The position numbers and the translations under genes were made by a program. Positions 29,376 to 38,377 of a stretch of 64,000 bases of DNA are shown in pieces. Every line of letters starts with the position of its first letter. The stretch's first letter is position 1. Under the pieces are notes generated by a model. That model was not told the origin of the DNA. It saw only the letters and a list, made by a program, of their open reading frames with translations, and made no database searches. Origin of the DNA: Pseudoalteromonas sp. MM1 (GTDB lineage: Bacteria > Pseudomonadota > Gammaproteobacteria > Enterobacterales > Alteromonadaceae); NCBI RefSeq assembly GCF_030296835.1, contig NZ_AP027922.1:2294001-2358000 (forward strand), read 5' to 3'.

Positions 29376-30410
29376 CTATTGCTCTTTAAAAATTCCCACA
29401 AAGGTTGCTTGCGTGTTCGATTTGCTCGCTCGGTACATGCCCGAGGTATTAAATGGCATACTAATATGGCCTTTAGCATCCACAATAATAACGCCACCTG
29501 TGCCGCCTATAGGTGCAAGCACGTGGTTAATAACCTCATCCCCTGCTTGTTCAATGGTTTTATTTTGATATTTAACACGCGCGCAAATATCGCTTGCAAC
29601 ACTGTAGCGAATAAAATACTCGCCGTGTCCAGTGGCCGACACCGCACACGACTCGTTTTCTGCAAATGTACCCGCACCAATCACTGGCGCATCACCAATG
29701 CGGCCAAAGCGCTTTGCGGTCATGCCACCTGTAGAAGTACCTGCGGCTAAATTGCCATTTTTATCAAGTGCCACAGCGCCTACGGTGCCCATTTTATAAT
29801 TTGTTGGCAGGGCTTTATGCGCAGCTTGATAGTTTTTGCTGGTGGCTTTTTCTTTTTCTAATTTTTGCTTTGCTTTTAAAAGTGCTTCATAACGATGCTT
29901 AGTATCAAATATATTATTTTCTATCAGCGCAACGCCCTGCTCTTTTGCAAATTCTTCAGCGCCTTGGCCGCTTAGCATTACGTGTACTGAGTTATCCATT
30001 ACTAAACGGGCTAATTGAATTGGGCTTTCTATGTGCTTTACACCAGCAACTGCACCCGCTTGTCGGTTTCGTCCATCCATTATCGAGGCATCAAGTTCAT
30101 GGCTGCCATCATAGGTGTACACTGCACCGCGCCCGGCATTAAAATAAGGTGACTGTTCTAATACTTTAATGGCTGTGGTAATTGCATCTAAGCTTTCGCC
30201 ACCTTTTTCAAGCACGCTGTAACCGGCCTCTACTGCTTCGGCTAGTTTAGCTCGGTAGGCTTTTTCTTTCTCTGGGGTAAATTTTGCTTTTTCAATTGTG
30301 CCTGCTCCACCATGAATCGCAATGGCAAACGGGGCTTGTTCGCTAAATACATGCATACTGAAGGCTAAGCAACTGCTGGCTAAAACCGATAATAAAACTG
30401 TTTTTTTCAT
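29376..30410 (-). CDS. iaaA: Isoaspartyl peptidase / type III L-asparaginase (Ntn hydrolase), exported
   Basis: Cleaves isoaspartyl dipeptides and asparagine. The 344-residue precursor has a signal peptide (MKKTVLLSVLASSCLAFSM, cleavage near residue 24), the start FAIAIHGGAGTIEKAK, and the autoproteolysis site before the nucleophile Thr in MGTVGAVALDKNG, followed by AAGTSTGGMTAKRFGRIGD. It would mature into alpha and beta subunits in the periplasm. E. coli IaaA lacks such a signal, so export is a point of difference. Monocistronic. Confidence 0.92.
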   Translation of the reverse strand: MKKTVLLSVLASSCLAFSMHVFSEQAPFAIAIHGGAGTIEKAKFTPEKEKAYRAKLAEAVEAGYSVLEKGGESLDAITTAIKVLEQSPYFNAGRGAVYTYDGSHELDASIMDGRNRQAGAVAGVKHIESPIQLARLVMDNSVHVMLSGQGAEEFAKEQGVALIENNIFDTKHRYEALLKAKQKLEKEKATSKNYQAAHKALPTNYKMGTVGAVALDKNGNLAAGTSTGGMTAKRFGRIGDAPVIGAGTFAENESCAVSATGHGEYFIRYSVASDICARVKYQNKTIEQAGDEVINHVLAPIGGTGGVIIVDAKGHISMPFNTSGMYRASKSNTQATFVGIFKEQ

Positions 30411-30493
30411 AGTGGGCTCTTTTTACAAATAGGGTAAAAACAATGTGAATGGTTACAACGAAGATTTCAACTAAAGCAAGTTTAATGGCACAA

Positions 30494-30521
30494 AAAAAGC
30501 GCCATCAGGCGCTTTTTAGCT
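30494..30521 (-). terminator. Intrinsic terminator of the sapC-family gene
   Basis: A 10-bp stem AAAAAGCGCC / GGCGCTTTTT with an ATCA loop, ending in a T-run on the minus strand about 15 bases after the stop. Confidence 0.87.
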
Positions 30522-30535
30522 AAACGTGTATATAA

Positions 30536-31243
30536 TTACGCGCTTTGTTTTGCTTTTAAACGTGCTAAACGAGCTACTTGGTGAGTAGATGTTAAGAACG
30601 AATAAATAGGTGCTAAGTAACCACGCTTACGAAGCTCTAAAAACTCTTCATCGCTAAGTGAGTTTAGTTTTTTCTCATCGATAAGGTAAATACCGTTGAT
30701 GTCTTTTTTCTCGCCTTTAATGTCTACAGTTAGCGTTTGCGCTACTAGTAGCTCTTTATCAGCTAAGTATTTAGTGAATGCTTCTGTTACTTGAGAAAAC
30801 TCAATGAAAGACACTAAAGACTCTTTACGACGCTTCAAGTACTCTGTTTCTTCGCCGTTTTCAAATAATGCATTACCTTCTTCTTCACCAACAAGTGAGC
30901 TGGCTTCGTCAATCACAATACCGTATTGATCTTGCTCAGGATGCTTTACTAGACCTAGTGGGTAACGCGTTGATGCCATAGGAGCAAAAGCTGCTGTCCA
31001 TTTGCCATCTTCTACAAACAGGTTTTCGCCTGGCTCTAGACCAAACATTGCAACTGCTTGGAAAGTACCGCTTTCGTTGTTTTTAACAAAAGACATTGGA
31101 AATTCATTTGCTACGCGTGCAAACTCGTGTGCAACTACTGGCACTAAATGTTGAGTTTTCATAAATTCAACGTTGATGCCGTTTTGAATTTTAGTGTTGG
31201 CATGCTTTTCGTTGTGTAAAGGCTGTACTTGTTGCTCCGCCAT
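30536..31243 (-). CDS. SapC family protein
   Basis: A 235-residue protein of the SapC family named after a Campylobacter S-layer locus gene; not related to the SapC peptide permease. Recognisable stretches are FARVANEFPMSFVKN, AVAMFGLEPGENLFV and the STRYPLGLV region. No signal peptide is visible. In marine Alteromonadales the family often lies near TonB-receptor or tryptophan halogenase genes, but here it lies between iaaA and pgl, each with its own signals. Molecular function unknown. Confidence 0.88.
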   Translation of the reverse strand: MAEQQVQPLHNEKHANTKIQNGINVEFMKTQHLVPVVAHEFARVANEFPMSFVKNNESGTFQAVAMFGLEPGENLFVEDGKWTAAFAPMASTRYPLGLVKHPEQDQYGIVIDEASSLVGEEEGNALFENGEETEYLKRRKESLVSFIEFSQVTEAFTKYLADKELLVAQTLTVDIKGEKKDINGIYLIDEKKLNSLSDEEFLELRKRGYLAPIYSFLTSTHQVARLARLKAKQSA

Positions 31244-31578
31244 GTTACTGCTCCGTTTATTTTTAATATATGTTTCATTGTTAATGCCTTTAGGCTAATG
31301 CTTTTGAACGAAAAAAGGAAGGGAAAGTTTTATGACAACCGTCATGAAAAAATAAAGTTTAACTAAATCTGTGCGTTGCTAAAAAATAGACAGCTAAAAC
31401 CACCTGAATATGGTTAAAAACACCGCACCTCATGGTTGTTTTTAATACAACCTTATAAAAACCGTTAACATTGGTTAACAGTTAGCACTACTTTTTTTGC
31501 TACAAATAGCATTAAATTTAGGCAAATAAAAAGGCAGCTTAAAATAAGCTGCCTTTAAAGTGTGATTGAAAACCTAAA
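31244..31578. other. Intergenic region between pgl and the sapC-family gene
   Basis: About 335 bases without a gene. It contains the pgl terminator at one end and the sapC promoter region at the other; a GTTAACATTGGTTAACA stretch near 31465 is a short repeat of unknown meaning. Confidence 0.5.
31527..31557 (-). terminator. Intrinsic terminator of zwf-pgl
   Basis: A 12-bp stem AAAGGCAGCTTA / TAAGCTGCCTTT with a 3-nt loop, T-rich on the minus strand. Confidence 0.87.
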
Positions 31579-32289
31579 TTAAGGCGCCCAATATACTTCT
31601 ATATTAATGCTCGGGTGATTAAGCACTGCGCGAAGTGGCATATCGTTTACCTCGCCTCCCGCTTTAGCTTGCTTGTAAACCGCTAGCTTTTCTTCACCGC
31701 TTATAAGTAACTTGACCACTTTTGAGTTTGCTATTGCATTTAACGTTAGCGTCATGCGCTCTGTAATGCTGCCTGTGACGTCACTTTCTATAGCGTTAAT
31801 AGCGCACACAGTTTGCTGGGTTGTTAAACCATGCTCAAGGCCCTGCGCATGTGGGAACAAAGACGCTGTATGGCCATCTGGGCCCATGCCTAATATAGTT
31901 ACATCGTACGGTGCTTTTAAAGCACTATAAGCGGCTTCACATACTTGTGTGCCCTGCTCGGCCGTTGCGGCATCGTTTTTCATTGTAATGAAGTTTGCTG
32001 CACTGCCGTAATTTTGTAATAAAGTGCTTTTTATAAACGCTTCGTTACTTTTTTCATGGTTTGGCTCAACCCAGCGCTCATCCACCATGGCAACATCAAC
32101 GTTTTGCCAATCTAAATCAAGCGTTGATAAATGCTTGTACGCCGGCGCAGGAGACGAACCACCCGATACCATTAGCACAGCACGGCCATCACTTTTAATA
32201 CCATCACGTAAAGATTGCTCAAGCGTATGTGATAGCTCAGCGGTTAACTCACCTTTTGAGTCAAAAAATTTTTCAACAAGTGTTGCCAT
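31579..32289 (-). CDS. pgl: 6-phosphogluconolactonase
   Basis: Hydrolyses 6-phosphogluconolactone to 6-phosphogluconate, the step after Zwf. The 236-residue protein shows the family motifs: VSGGSSPAPAYKHL (phosphate loop), WQNVDVAMVDERWVEPNHEKSN, and DVTILGMGPDGHTASLFPH. It begins 3 nt after the zwf stop and so is cotranscribed and probably coupled. The two supply 6-phosphogluconate for the Entner-Doudoroff or oxidative pentose route; edd and eda are not in the window. Confidence 0.95.
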   Translation of the reverse strand: MATLVEKFFDSKGELTAELSHTLEQSLRDGIKSDGRAVLMVSGGSSPAPAYKHLSTLDLDWQNVDVAMVDERWVEPNHEKSNEAFIKSTLLQNYGSAANFITMKNDAATAEQGTQVCEAAYSALKAPYDVTILGMGPDGHTASLFPHAQGLEHGLTTQQTVCAINAIESDVTGSITERMTLTLNAIANSKVVKLLISGEEKLAVYKQAKAGGEVNDMPLRAVLNHPSINIEVYWAP

Positions 32290-32292
32290 ACC

Positions 32293-33765
32293 TTACGCCT
32301 TATCGCCTGTGTTAAACCACACGTGGTTGTTTTCAGCTAATAATTCATCAGCATCATCCGGTCCCCAGCTACCAGCACGGTAAAGTGCAGGTTTGCCTTT
32401 GGTTTGCCAGCGCTCAATAATTGGATCTATCCATTTCCATGCTTGGCGAACTTCGTCACGGTGTATAAATAACGATGGGTTATTAGCTGCAGCATCAAGC
32501 ATTAAGCGTTTGTAAGCATCAGAATGGAAACCATTGCTGTACGCTTGAGAAAGCTCAATATTCATCGTTACCGGCTCTAATTGCATTTCAAGGTTATCAA
32601 GGCGCTTAGACATAAGCGTTAATTGAATCGTCTCTTCAGGTTGCAAGCGAATAACAAGGCGGTTTGGCTCAATATTACCTACGTTTCCTTCATAAATATT
32701 GTGCGATACTTTTTTGTATTCAACCACAATTTCTGCACATCGTTTAGCCATACGCTTACCTGTACGAAGGTAAAATGGTACCCCCGCCCAGCGCCAGTTA
32801 TCAATATGTGCACGAATAGCAACAAAGGTTTCTGTTTTGCTTGAACCTTCATTAAGCTCTTCTAGGTAACCTGGTACAATTTTACCGTTTAAGTCGCCTG
32901 GTACATATTGACCACGAACGATATTTTCATCCACGTCACCTTCAAGTAACGGACGAAGTGCCTCTAGTACTTTTAGTTTTTCAGTACGGATACTGTTTGC
33001 GTTTAGTTTATTTGGTGATTCCATTGCCACTAAGCACAATAATTGTAATAAGTGGTTTTGCACCATATCACGCAGCGCACCGGCTTTATCGTAAAAACCA
33101 GCACGGCTTTCAAGGCCTACCGTCTCTGATAAACTAATTTGAATATTATCAATAGATTTGGCATCCCACATGTTTTCAAACAATGAGTTTGAAAAACGCA
33201 ATGCCATAAGGTTTTGTACTGTCTCTTTACCTAAATAGTGGTCAATACGGAAAATTTGCTCTTCGTCAAAAAACTCTGCAATTTTACCATTGATAGCCTC
33301 TGCAGATTCGCCACAGTAACCAATTGGCTTTTCAACAACTACACGTGAAGTTGGCGTGATTAGCCCTTTCGTTGATAAAATTTCACAACATGTGCCGTAA
33401 ACAGCAGGCGGAAGTGATAAGTAAAATACGCGAGATTTATTGCTGTCGTGCTCATCTAAAATGCCTTTAAGTACATCCCAGTTGTCGTCAGCTTCGGTTA
33501 CGTTGCTAACTACAGGCACTAAGTAAGTAGAAAATGCTTTCCAATCTTTAGCGTTATATTCGCCTTTACTTAAAAATTCTTTCAGGGCGTTGTGTGCTGT
33601 TTCTATGTAGTCAGCACGCTTACTTTCTTCACGCACTGTAGGCAGAATACGTGAGCCTTCTGGTAAGTTGCCTTCTTGATATGCTCTGTACATTGCAGGT
33701 AGCAATTTGCGTAACGCAAGATCACCACCGCCCCCAAAAATTATAATATCAAAAGGATTAAGCAT
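32293..33765 (-). CDS. zwf: Glucose-6-phosphate 1-dehydrogenase
   Basis: Oxidises glucose-6-phosphate to 6-phosphogluconolactone with NADP. The 490-residue protein has the N-terminal Rossmann motif IIIFGGGGDLALRKLLPA (a variant of GASGDLA) and the active-site signature RIDHYLGKETVQN, with PRG-like and substrate-binding stretches RTGKRMAKRC. First gene of the zwf-pgl operon. The 268-bp upstream region should contain its promoter; a clear HexR operator was not found there. Confidence 0.96.
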   Translation of the reverse strand: MLNPFDIIIFGGGGDLALRKLLPAMYRAYQEGNLPEGSRILPTVREESKRADYIETAHNALKEFLSKGEYNAKDWKAFSTYLVPVVSNVTEADDNWDVLKGILDEHDSNKSRVFYLSLPPAVYGTCCEILSTKGLITPTSRVVVEKPIGYCGESAEAINGKIAEFFDEEQIFRIDHYLGKETVQNLMALRFSNSLFENMWDAKSIDNIQISLSETVGLESRAGFYDKAGALRDMVQNHLLQLLCLVAMESPNKLNANSIRTEKLKVLEALRPLLEGDVDENIVRGQYVPGDLNGKIVPGYLEELNEGSSKTETFVAIRAHIDNWRWAGVPFYLRTGKRMAKRCAEIVVEYKKVSHNIYEGNVGNIEPNRLVIRLQPEETIQLTLMSKRLDNLEMQLEPVTMNIELSQAYSNGFHSDAYKRLMLDAAANNPSLFIHRDEVRQAWKWIDPIIERWQTKGKPALYRAGSWGPDDADELLAENNHVWFNTGDKA

Positions 33766-34033
33766 AGTTACTCTCTACGTTTGTAATACCTAAAAGCGAC
33801 TTCCATAAGCCGCTTGGTATGCAGGTTTAGTGCTTGAATGACAGTGGCTCTTAGGGTTAATAAAAGCCTATTGAATGTTTTACGCTAAGTTGTTGTGTTT
33901 ATTATTTGACTATTTGCACAATTAAATGAGTCTTAGGAGTCCTGTAAATCCTCTCACAAAAATACAGGCCCTAAGAACTCCAGCGCTACCCGTTCAAAGG
34001 TACTCGGTTTGCTTATTTACATAAGCGAATATA

Positions 34034-35680
34034 TTACTGCGTACGATGCTGCTTGTAGTACGCAATTAAGCCATTCGTTGAACTATCGTGAGCGTGTTTT
34101 ACGCTGTCATCGGTTAGTTCGCTTTCAATTTTAGAGGCAAGGCCTTTACCAAGCTCTACACCCCATTGATCAAATGAGCAAATTTCTAAGATTATGCCTT
34201 GGCAGAAAATTTTATGTTCGTACAGCGCAATTAAGCGTCCTACTGTTTTCGCATCAACTGTATCTAGCAGTATAGATGTTGTAGGGCGGTTCCCCTGATG
34301 AATTTTATGATTTAGCAACTCATCAATTTGCGCTTGTGTTTTACCTTTTGCGGCTAAATCTTCAGTAATTTGCTGTGCATCTACACCGCTCATCATTGCT
34401 TCTGTTTGCGCTAAAAAGTTAGATAATAAAATATCGTGATGTTTATCTACGGCTACCTGCGGCTTAACTGAAGCAATAAAATCAGCAGGTACAATCACAT
34501 TACCTTGATGTAAACATTGATAAAACGCATGTTGGCCGTTAATACCGGTCATACCCCAAATAATAGGAACCGTTGTATAAGGTACGGTTTCGCCTGCAAA
34601 GTTAACATGTTTACCGTTACTTTCCATCTCACCTTGTTGTAAATAGGCAGGTAACATATGAAGCGCTTGGTCGTACGGTAAAATAGCTTGCGACGTAAAG
34701 CCTAAAAAGCTGGTATTCCATACACTTAGTAGTGCCATTATAAGCGGAATATTTTGCTCAAATGGGGCTGTTTTAAAGTGCTCGTCCACTTCAAATGCGC
34801 CTTCTAAAATAGCTTCAAACGCGTCATAACCTAGGTATAACGCAATAGGTAAGCCTATCGCACTCCAAAGTGAAAAGCGACCCCCAACCCAATCCCACAT
34901 AGTGAATACGTTTTCATCGCTAATACCAAAAGCGGCGGTTTTTTCTAAATTAGTGCTAACAGCAACAAAATGCTTAGCAATGGCGCTGTCATCTTTTGCG
35001 GTTTGTAAAAACCAATCAACGGCCGTTTTGGCGTTAGTCATGGTTTCTGAAGTGGTAAATGTTTTTGATGAAATAACAAATAATGTTGTTTCTGGATCAA
35101 TTGCTTTTAACACAGAGGCAATTTGAACACCGTCAGCATTAGATACGTAATGCACGTTTAATGTGTCATCTGCAAGTGCTTTAAGCGCTTCGGTTGCCAT
35201 TTGCGGACCAAGATTTGAACCACCCACGCCAATGCTTACCACATCTTTTACTGCTTTACCTGTGTAACCAAGCCATTGACCGCTGCGTACTTTTTCAACA
35301 AAGGCTTTAATTTTTGCTAATTCGTTATCAACCGCTTGTGTTACGTCTTCGCCGTCAACAACTAAAGGTGTATGAGCACGATTACGTAAAGCGGTATGAA
35401 GAACGGCACGCTCTTCTGTAATATTAATTTTTTCACCGCTGAACATTTTGTCGCGCCAAGAGGCAATGTCACACTCTTTAGCAAGCTCGATGAGTTGTGC
35501 AAAAATAGTTTTATCAATACGCTGCTTTGAATAATCAAACAACACACCTGGAATTTGAGTAGAGAATTCATCAAATCGTGTATTATCTTGTGCAAATAAC
35601 GTTTTTAGATGGGTTTGTTTCATCTGCGCAGCACTATTTTGCAGTGCTTGCCAACTTGCTAATTGCGAACGATTAGACAT
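34034..35680 (-). CDS. pgi: Glucose-6-phosphate isomerase
   Basis: Interconverts glucose-6-phosphate and fructose-6-phosphate. At 548 residues it matches E. coli Pgi (549). Signatures present: GVGGSNLGPQMATEAL, FVISSKTFTTSETM, the glutamate motif QGEMESNGKHV, and the C-terminal FDQWGVELGKGLA. It is transcribed leftward toward zwf-pgl but separated by 268 bp, so it probably has its own promoter. A LacI-type palindrome lies 175 bp upstream of the start. Confidence 0.96.
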   Translation of the reverse strand: MSNRSQLASWQALQNSAAQMKQTHLKTLFAQDNTRFDEFSTQIPGVLFDYSKQRIDKTIFAQLIELAKECDIASWRDKMFSGEKINITEERAVLHTALRNRAHTPLVVDGEDVTQAVDNELAKIKAFVEKVRSGQWLGYTGKAVKDVVSIGVGGSNLGPQMATEALKALADDTLNVHYVSNADGVQIASVLKAIDPETTLFVISSKTFTTSETMTNAKTAVDWFLQTAKDDSAIAKHFVAVSTNLEKTAAFGISDENVFTMWDWVGGRFSLWSAIGLPIALYLGYDAFEAILEGAFEVDEHFKTAPFEQNIPLIMALLSVWNTSFLGFTSQAILPYDQALHMLPAYLQQGEMESNGKHVNFAGETVPYTTVPIIWGMTGINGQHAFYQCLHQGNVIVPADFIASVKPQVAVDKHHDILLSNFLAQTEAMMSGVDAQQITEDLAAKGKTQAQIDELLNHKIHQGNRPTTSILLDTVDAKTVGRLIALYEHKIFCQGIILEICSFDQWGVELGKGLASKIESELTDDSVKHAHDSSTNGLIAYYKQHRTQ

Positions 35681-36020
35681 GTAAATATCCTCTAAAATAT
35701 TTAAACTAATGATTTAAAAACAGTTTTAGGTAAAAAGACTTCGCTAATTGCGCGTAGTGCTAATAAAAAAGCAAGCGCGTAGTATAACGAAAAAAGCAAT
35801 AAAAATGCTGTTTTTATAATTTATGATGCAGATAATAACGCAATTTTTTACTTTTGACACCGGTATCATAAAAATTTTATGAATTAATTACCCACAAATT
35901 TTAAGCATTTAACAGTTTAATCAACATTTATTAAATATTCATGAATTACGCATAAAATGCATGCGCGGCAGATGCCTGGCTATTAAAGTGGTTAAAACAC
36001 TTACAAATTTAGGCCAAAAA
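35681..36020. other. Intergenic region upstream of pgi
   Basis: About 340 bases between the end of the sulfur fusion gene and pgi. It holds an ACCGGT-centred palindrome (35855-35868) and AT-rich sequence likely to include the pgi promoter. No gene is supported. Confidence 0.5.
35855..35868. promoter_or_regulatory. LacI-family-type operator candidate (TGACACCGGTATCA)
   Basis: A 14-bp near-perfect palindrome centred on CCGG, the form recognised by LacI/GalR-type sugar regulators. It lies 175 bp upstream of pgi, a sensible target. No LacI-type regulator gene is in the window, so the cognate protein is unknown. Confidence 0.45.
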
Positions 36021-38246
36021 TTAGCTCATCAAGGCCAAGCCACCCGCTACGTTATAAATATTCTTAAAGCCTAACTGCTGTAAATTAGCTGCCGCAATTT
36101 TAGAGCGATTGCCACTTCTACACAATAAAATATAAGTATGCTGCGGGTTTAATTGATTTTGCACTATGGCGTTAGCCATACGGCTAAGTGAAATATTAAA
36201 CGTATTGGCTAAAGGCGCGGCAAAAAGCGCCGCCACGTTAATTGCACCATGTTCATACGGTTCACGAGTATCAATTAAATACACATCTTTTTGCGTTAAT
36301 AGCGTTTTGGCTTGTGCAAAGTCTAGCTGCTTGGTGTGTGATTGGACCGCTGCTTGTACATAGCCACACAATTGGCTACTAGTTTGTATATGCAGCTGAT
36401 CGTGTTGTGCTTTTAGCTGCACAAATTGCGCTGTATTTATTTCTTCATTTAATAATGGGTTAAGCAAAGGCGTTTGTGCGCGTACTGTACGCCAGTTTAT
36501 GGCAAAGCATTGCTGATAGTCATGCCCAGAACAAATAACCGTATCATCACTTATTTGCTCGCCAAGGCTAATAAGCGAGTGTGCCATTTGTGTCGCACTC
36601 CCCCCTTCAAGCGAGGTATTACCAAGCCCTGCCGGTAAAATTAAATCGCCACAAAAACAATAATCAACATGGTTTGTGGCGCGCTCTTTTAATAAATAAC
36701 TCACACTGTCTTTGCTGTGCCCTGGGGTTGGCTTTGTGGTTAGCGTTTTTGTACCAAGCTCAATGCTATTTTGCATCGTATGTGTTGTGCCCAGTACTTC
36801 ATTTAACAAAGCCACTGCGCTTGGGCGATCTTGGTGATGGTGGGTATCTAAAATTGCTTTTACGTTGAGCTGTTGTGTGCTTACTATGTTTTCAAAGCGC
36901 GGAATAAGCTCTATTACCGGGTCAATAATAACGGCGCTGTTGTCGTCACTCACATACAGCCAACTACACGCCCCTTTATGTCTAAACTGTGTTAATCCCA
37001 GCGCGCACACTTCTTGCTTTGGCGACGCACTATCAGAAACTATTAAGCAATTGGCCTCTAATACCGCCTTTAGCGAGCATATACGTTTGCATGCTTGGCT
37101 AATTTGCGCTTGTGTTGCAGCAGGCCCAAACGACAACCTAATGGCGTTTTCACTTTGCCAATTAGTGGCTCCCATTGCATCAAGCACAAAACTACGCGTT
37201 GCACCGGTACTGCACGCCGAGCCACCACTGACTCTAATGCCTGCTGCGTCAAATAAATCAATAACCTCTTTGGAGGTAAGCGTATCGACAGCAAAATTAA
37301 GGGTGGTAGGCACAGAATGTGAAAACTCGTGATTAAAGGTTATATCTCCAAAGGTACTTTTCAGCGCATTAAGTAGTTGTGCTCGATAGCTATTTAATAC
37401 CTCAACCGACTTAAATGTGTCGTCGTTTTGATCTAGTAGCAAGTTAAACAATTTATTAAGCCCTGCTATGCCTGGTAAATTTTCGGTGCCAGAGCGCATG
37501 CCGCTTTCTTGCCCGCCCCCCGCAATAAATGGTGTGTAGGCGCTGCCATTTTTAATATATAAAAAACCAATTCCCTTTGGTGCATACAGTTTATGGCCCG
37601 AAAACGGGGCATAATCTATACTGGTACGGCTAAGCGCGAGCGTCTGTTTACCTAAAGCTTGTACACAATCAACCATCCAAGATACTGACTTATTACGACT
37701 ACGAATAGTATGCTCAATAGCGTTTAGGTCTTGATAAACACCGGTTTCGTTATTAACCGCCATGGTACAAATCATTAGCGCGTTATTTATGTGCTCACTA
37801 ATAAACGCTAAATCTAAAACCCCTTTGCTATCAACAGGAATAGCCAGTAATTGGGCGTTAATACCTAAAACGCTATTCCAATGTTTTAACGTATTAGGCA
37901 CCGCTTTGTGCTCAGTTGCCCCGTACAATAATACAGGGTTTTTAATCGTATGATTTTTAGCATGAATGAGCGTTGATACAATGGCTGTTTGTATGCCCTC
38001 TGTCGCGCCTGAGGTAAAAAGAATATCGCCATCGGGCGCGCCAATCACTTTACGTGCATTTTGCCTTGTTTGTTCTAATAAGTACTTAGCTTGTATACCG
38101 CTAATATGGGGGCTAGAGGGGTTACCAAAACAAATTTGCATGGTGTGCGACACCACATCGGCAATACAGGGTAAAACAGGCGTTGTAGCGTTTGCATCAA
38201 GATAAACTTGGGCAGCTTGTTCATCGTGCAATAAAAACTCAGACAT
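36021..38246 (-). CDS. Tri-domain fusion: cysteine desulfurase, MBL-fold (persulfide dioxygenase/glyoxalase II-like), rhodanese
   Basis: 741 residues. Residues 14-395 form a class V aminotransferase of NifS/IscS type: PLP Lys219 in FSGHKLYAPKG and catalytic Cys345 in SGGSACSTGAT. Residues 410-600 form a metallo-beta-lactamase fold with THHHQDR (His469, His471, Asp473), TPGHSKD (His510), CGDLIL (Asp534) and SGHDYQ (His575). His469, His510 and Asp534 would be the mononuclear iron ligands of persulfide dioxygenases. The usual last His of HxHxDH is Arg474. Residues 645-741 form a rhodanese with active loop LCRSGNRS (Cys709). The parts suggest persulfide made from cysteine, then oxidised or handed on. 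It lies downstream of PerM and a TusA-like gene on the same strand. The function is inferred. Confidence 0.88.
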   Translation of the reverse strand: MSEFLLHDEQAAQVYLDANATTPVLPCIADVVSHTMQICFGNPSSPHISGIQAKYLLEQTRQNARKVIGAPDGDILFTSGATEGIQTAIVSTLIHAKNHTIKNPVLLYGATEHKAVPNTLKHWNSVLGINAQLLAIPVDSKGVLDLAFISEHINNALMICTMAVNNETGVYQDLNAIEHTIRSRNKSVSWMVDCVQALGKQTLALSRTSIDYAPFSGHKLYAPKGIGFLYIKNGSAYTPFIAGGGQESGMRSGTENLPGIAGLNKLFNLLLDQNDDTFKSVEVLNSYRAQLLNALKSTFGDITFNHEFSHSVPTTLNFAVDTLTSKEVIDLFDAAGIRVSGGSACSTGATRSFVLDAMGATNWQSENAIRLSFGPAATQAQISQACKRICSLKAVLEANCLIVSDSASPKQEVCALGLTQFRHKGACSWLYVSDDNSAVIIDPVIELIPRFENIVSTQQLNVKAILDTHHHQDRPSAVALLNEVLGTTHTMQNSIELGTKTLTTKPTPGHSKDSVSYLLKERATNHVDYCFCGDLILPAGLGNTSLEGGSATQMAHSLISLGEQISDDTVICSGHDYQQCFAINWRTVRAQTPLLNPLLNEEINTAQFVQLKAQHDQLHIQTSSQLCGYVQAAVQSHTKQLDFAQAKTLLTQKDVYLIDTREPYEHGAINVAALFAAPLANTFNISLSRMANAIVQNQLNPQHTYILLCRSGNRSKIAAANLQQLGFKNIYNVAGGLALMS

Positions 38247-38249
38247 TAA

Positions 38250-38345
38250 AAACGCACCTTTATTACTAAAAAATATATCTTATACCCAATAGTACATAAG
38301 TTTATTCACATTGGGTAATAATCAATTAGTAACTTAGGTGCGTTT
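38250..38345 (-). promoter_or_regulatory. Structured leader upstream of the sulfur fusion gene (RBS-pairing inverted repeat)
   Basis: AAACGCACCT (38250-38259) is exactly complementary to AGGTGCGTTT (38336-38345), with 5 further pairs after a 3x3 internal loop. Inside lies a second stem, TACCCAAT / ATTGGGTA (38283-38290 and 38310-38317). In the mRNA the inner part of the last arm contains the AAAGG ribosome binding site about 10 nt before the ATG, followed by a U-run. It may hide the binding site, act as an attenuator, or end transcription from perM. Confidence 0.6.
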
Positions 38346-38377
38346 ACTATGCTTTTTTAAACTAAAAGTATATTGCG

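Noticed and set aside
30536..31243. SapC as part of a sap antimicrobial-peptide permease operon
   Set aside because: The protein is soluble and matches the S-layer-named SapC family, not the membrane permease; no sapABDF genes nearby.
36865..37332. 155-codon plus-strand frame inside the sulfur fusion gene
   Set aside because: Antisense to the desulfurase domain whose motifs are intact; no evidence of coding.
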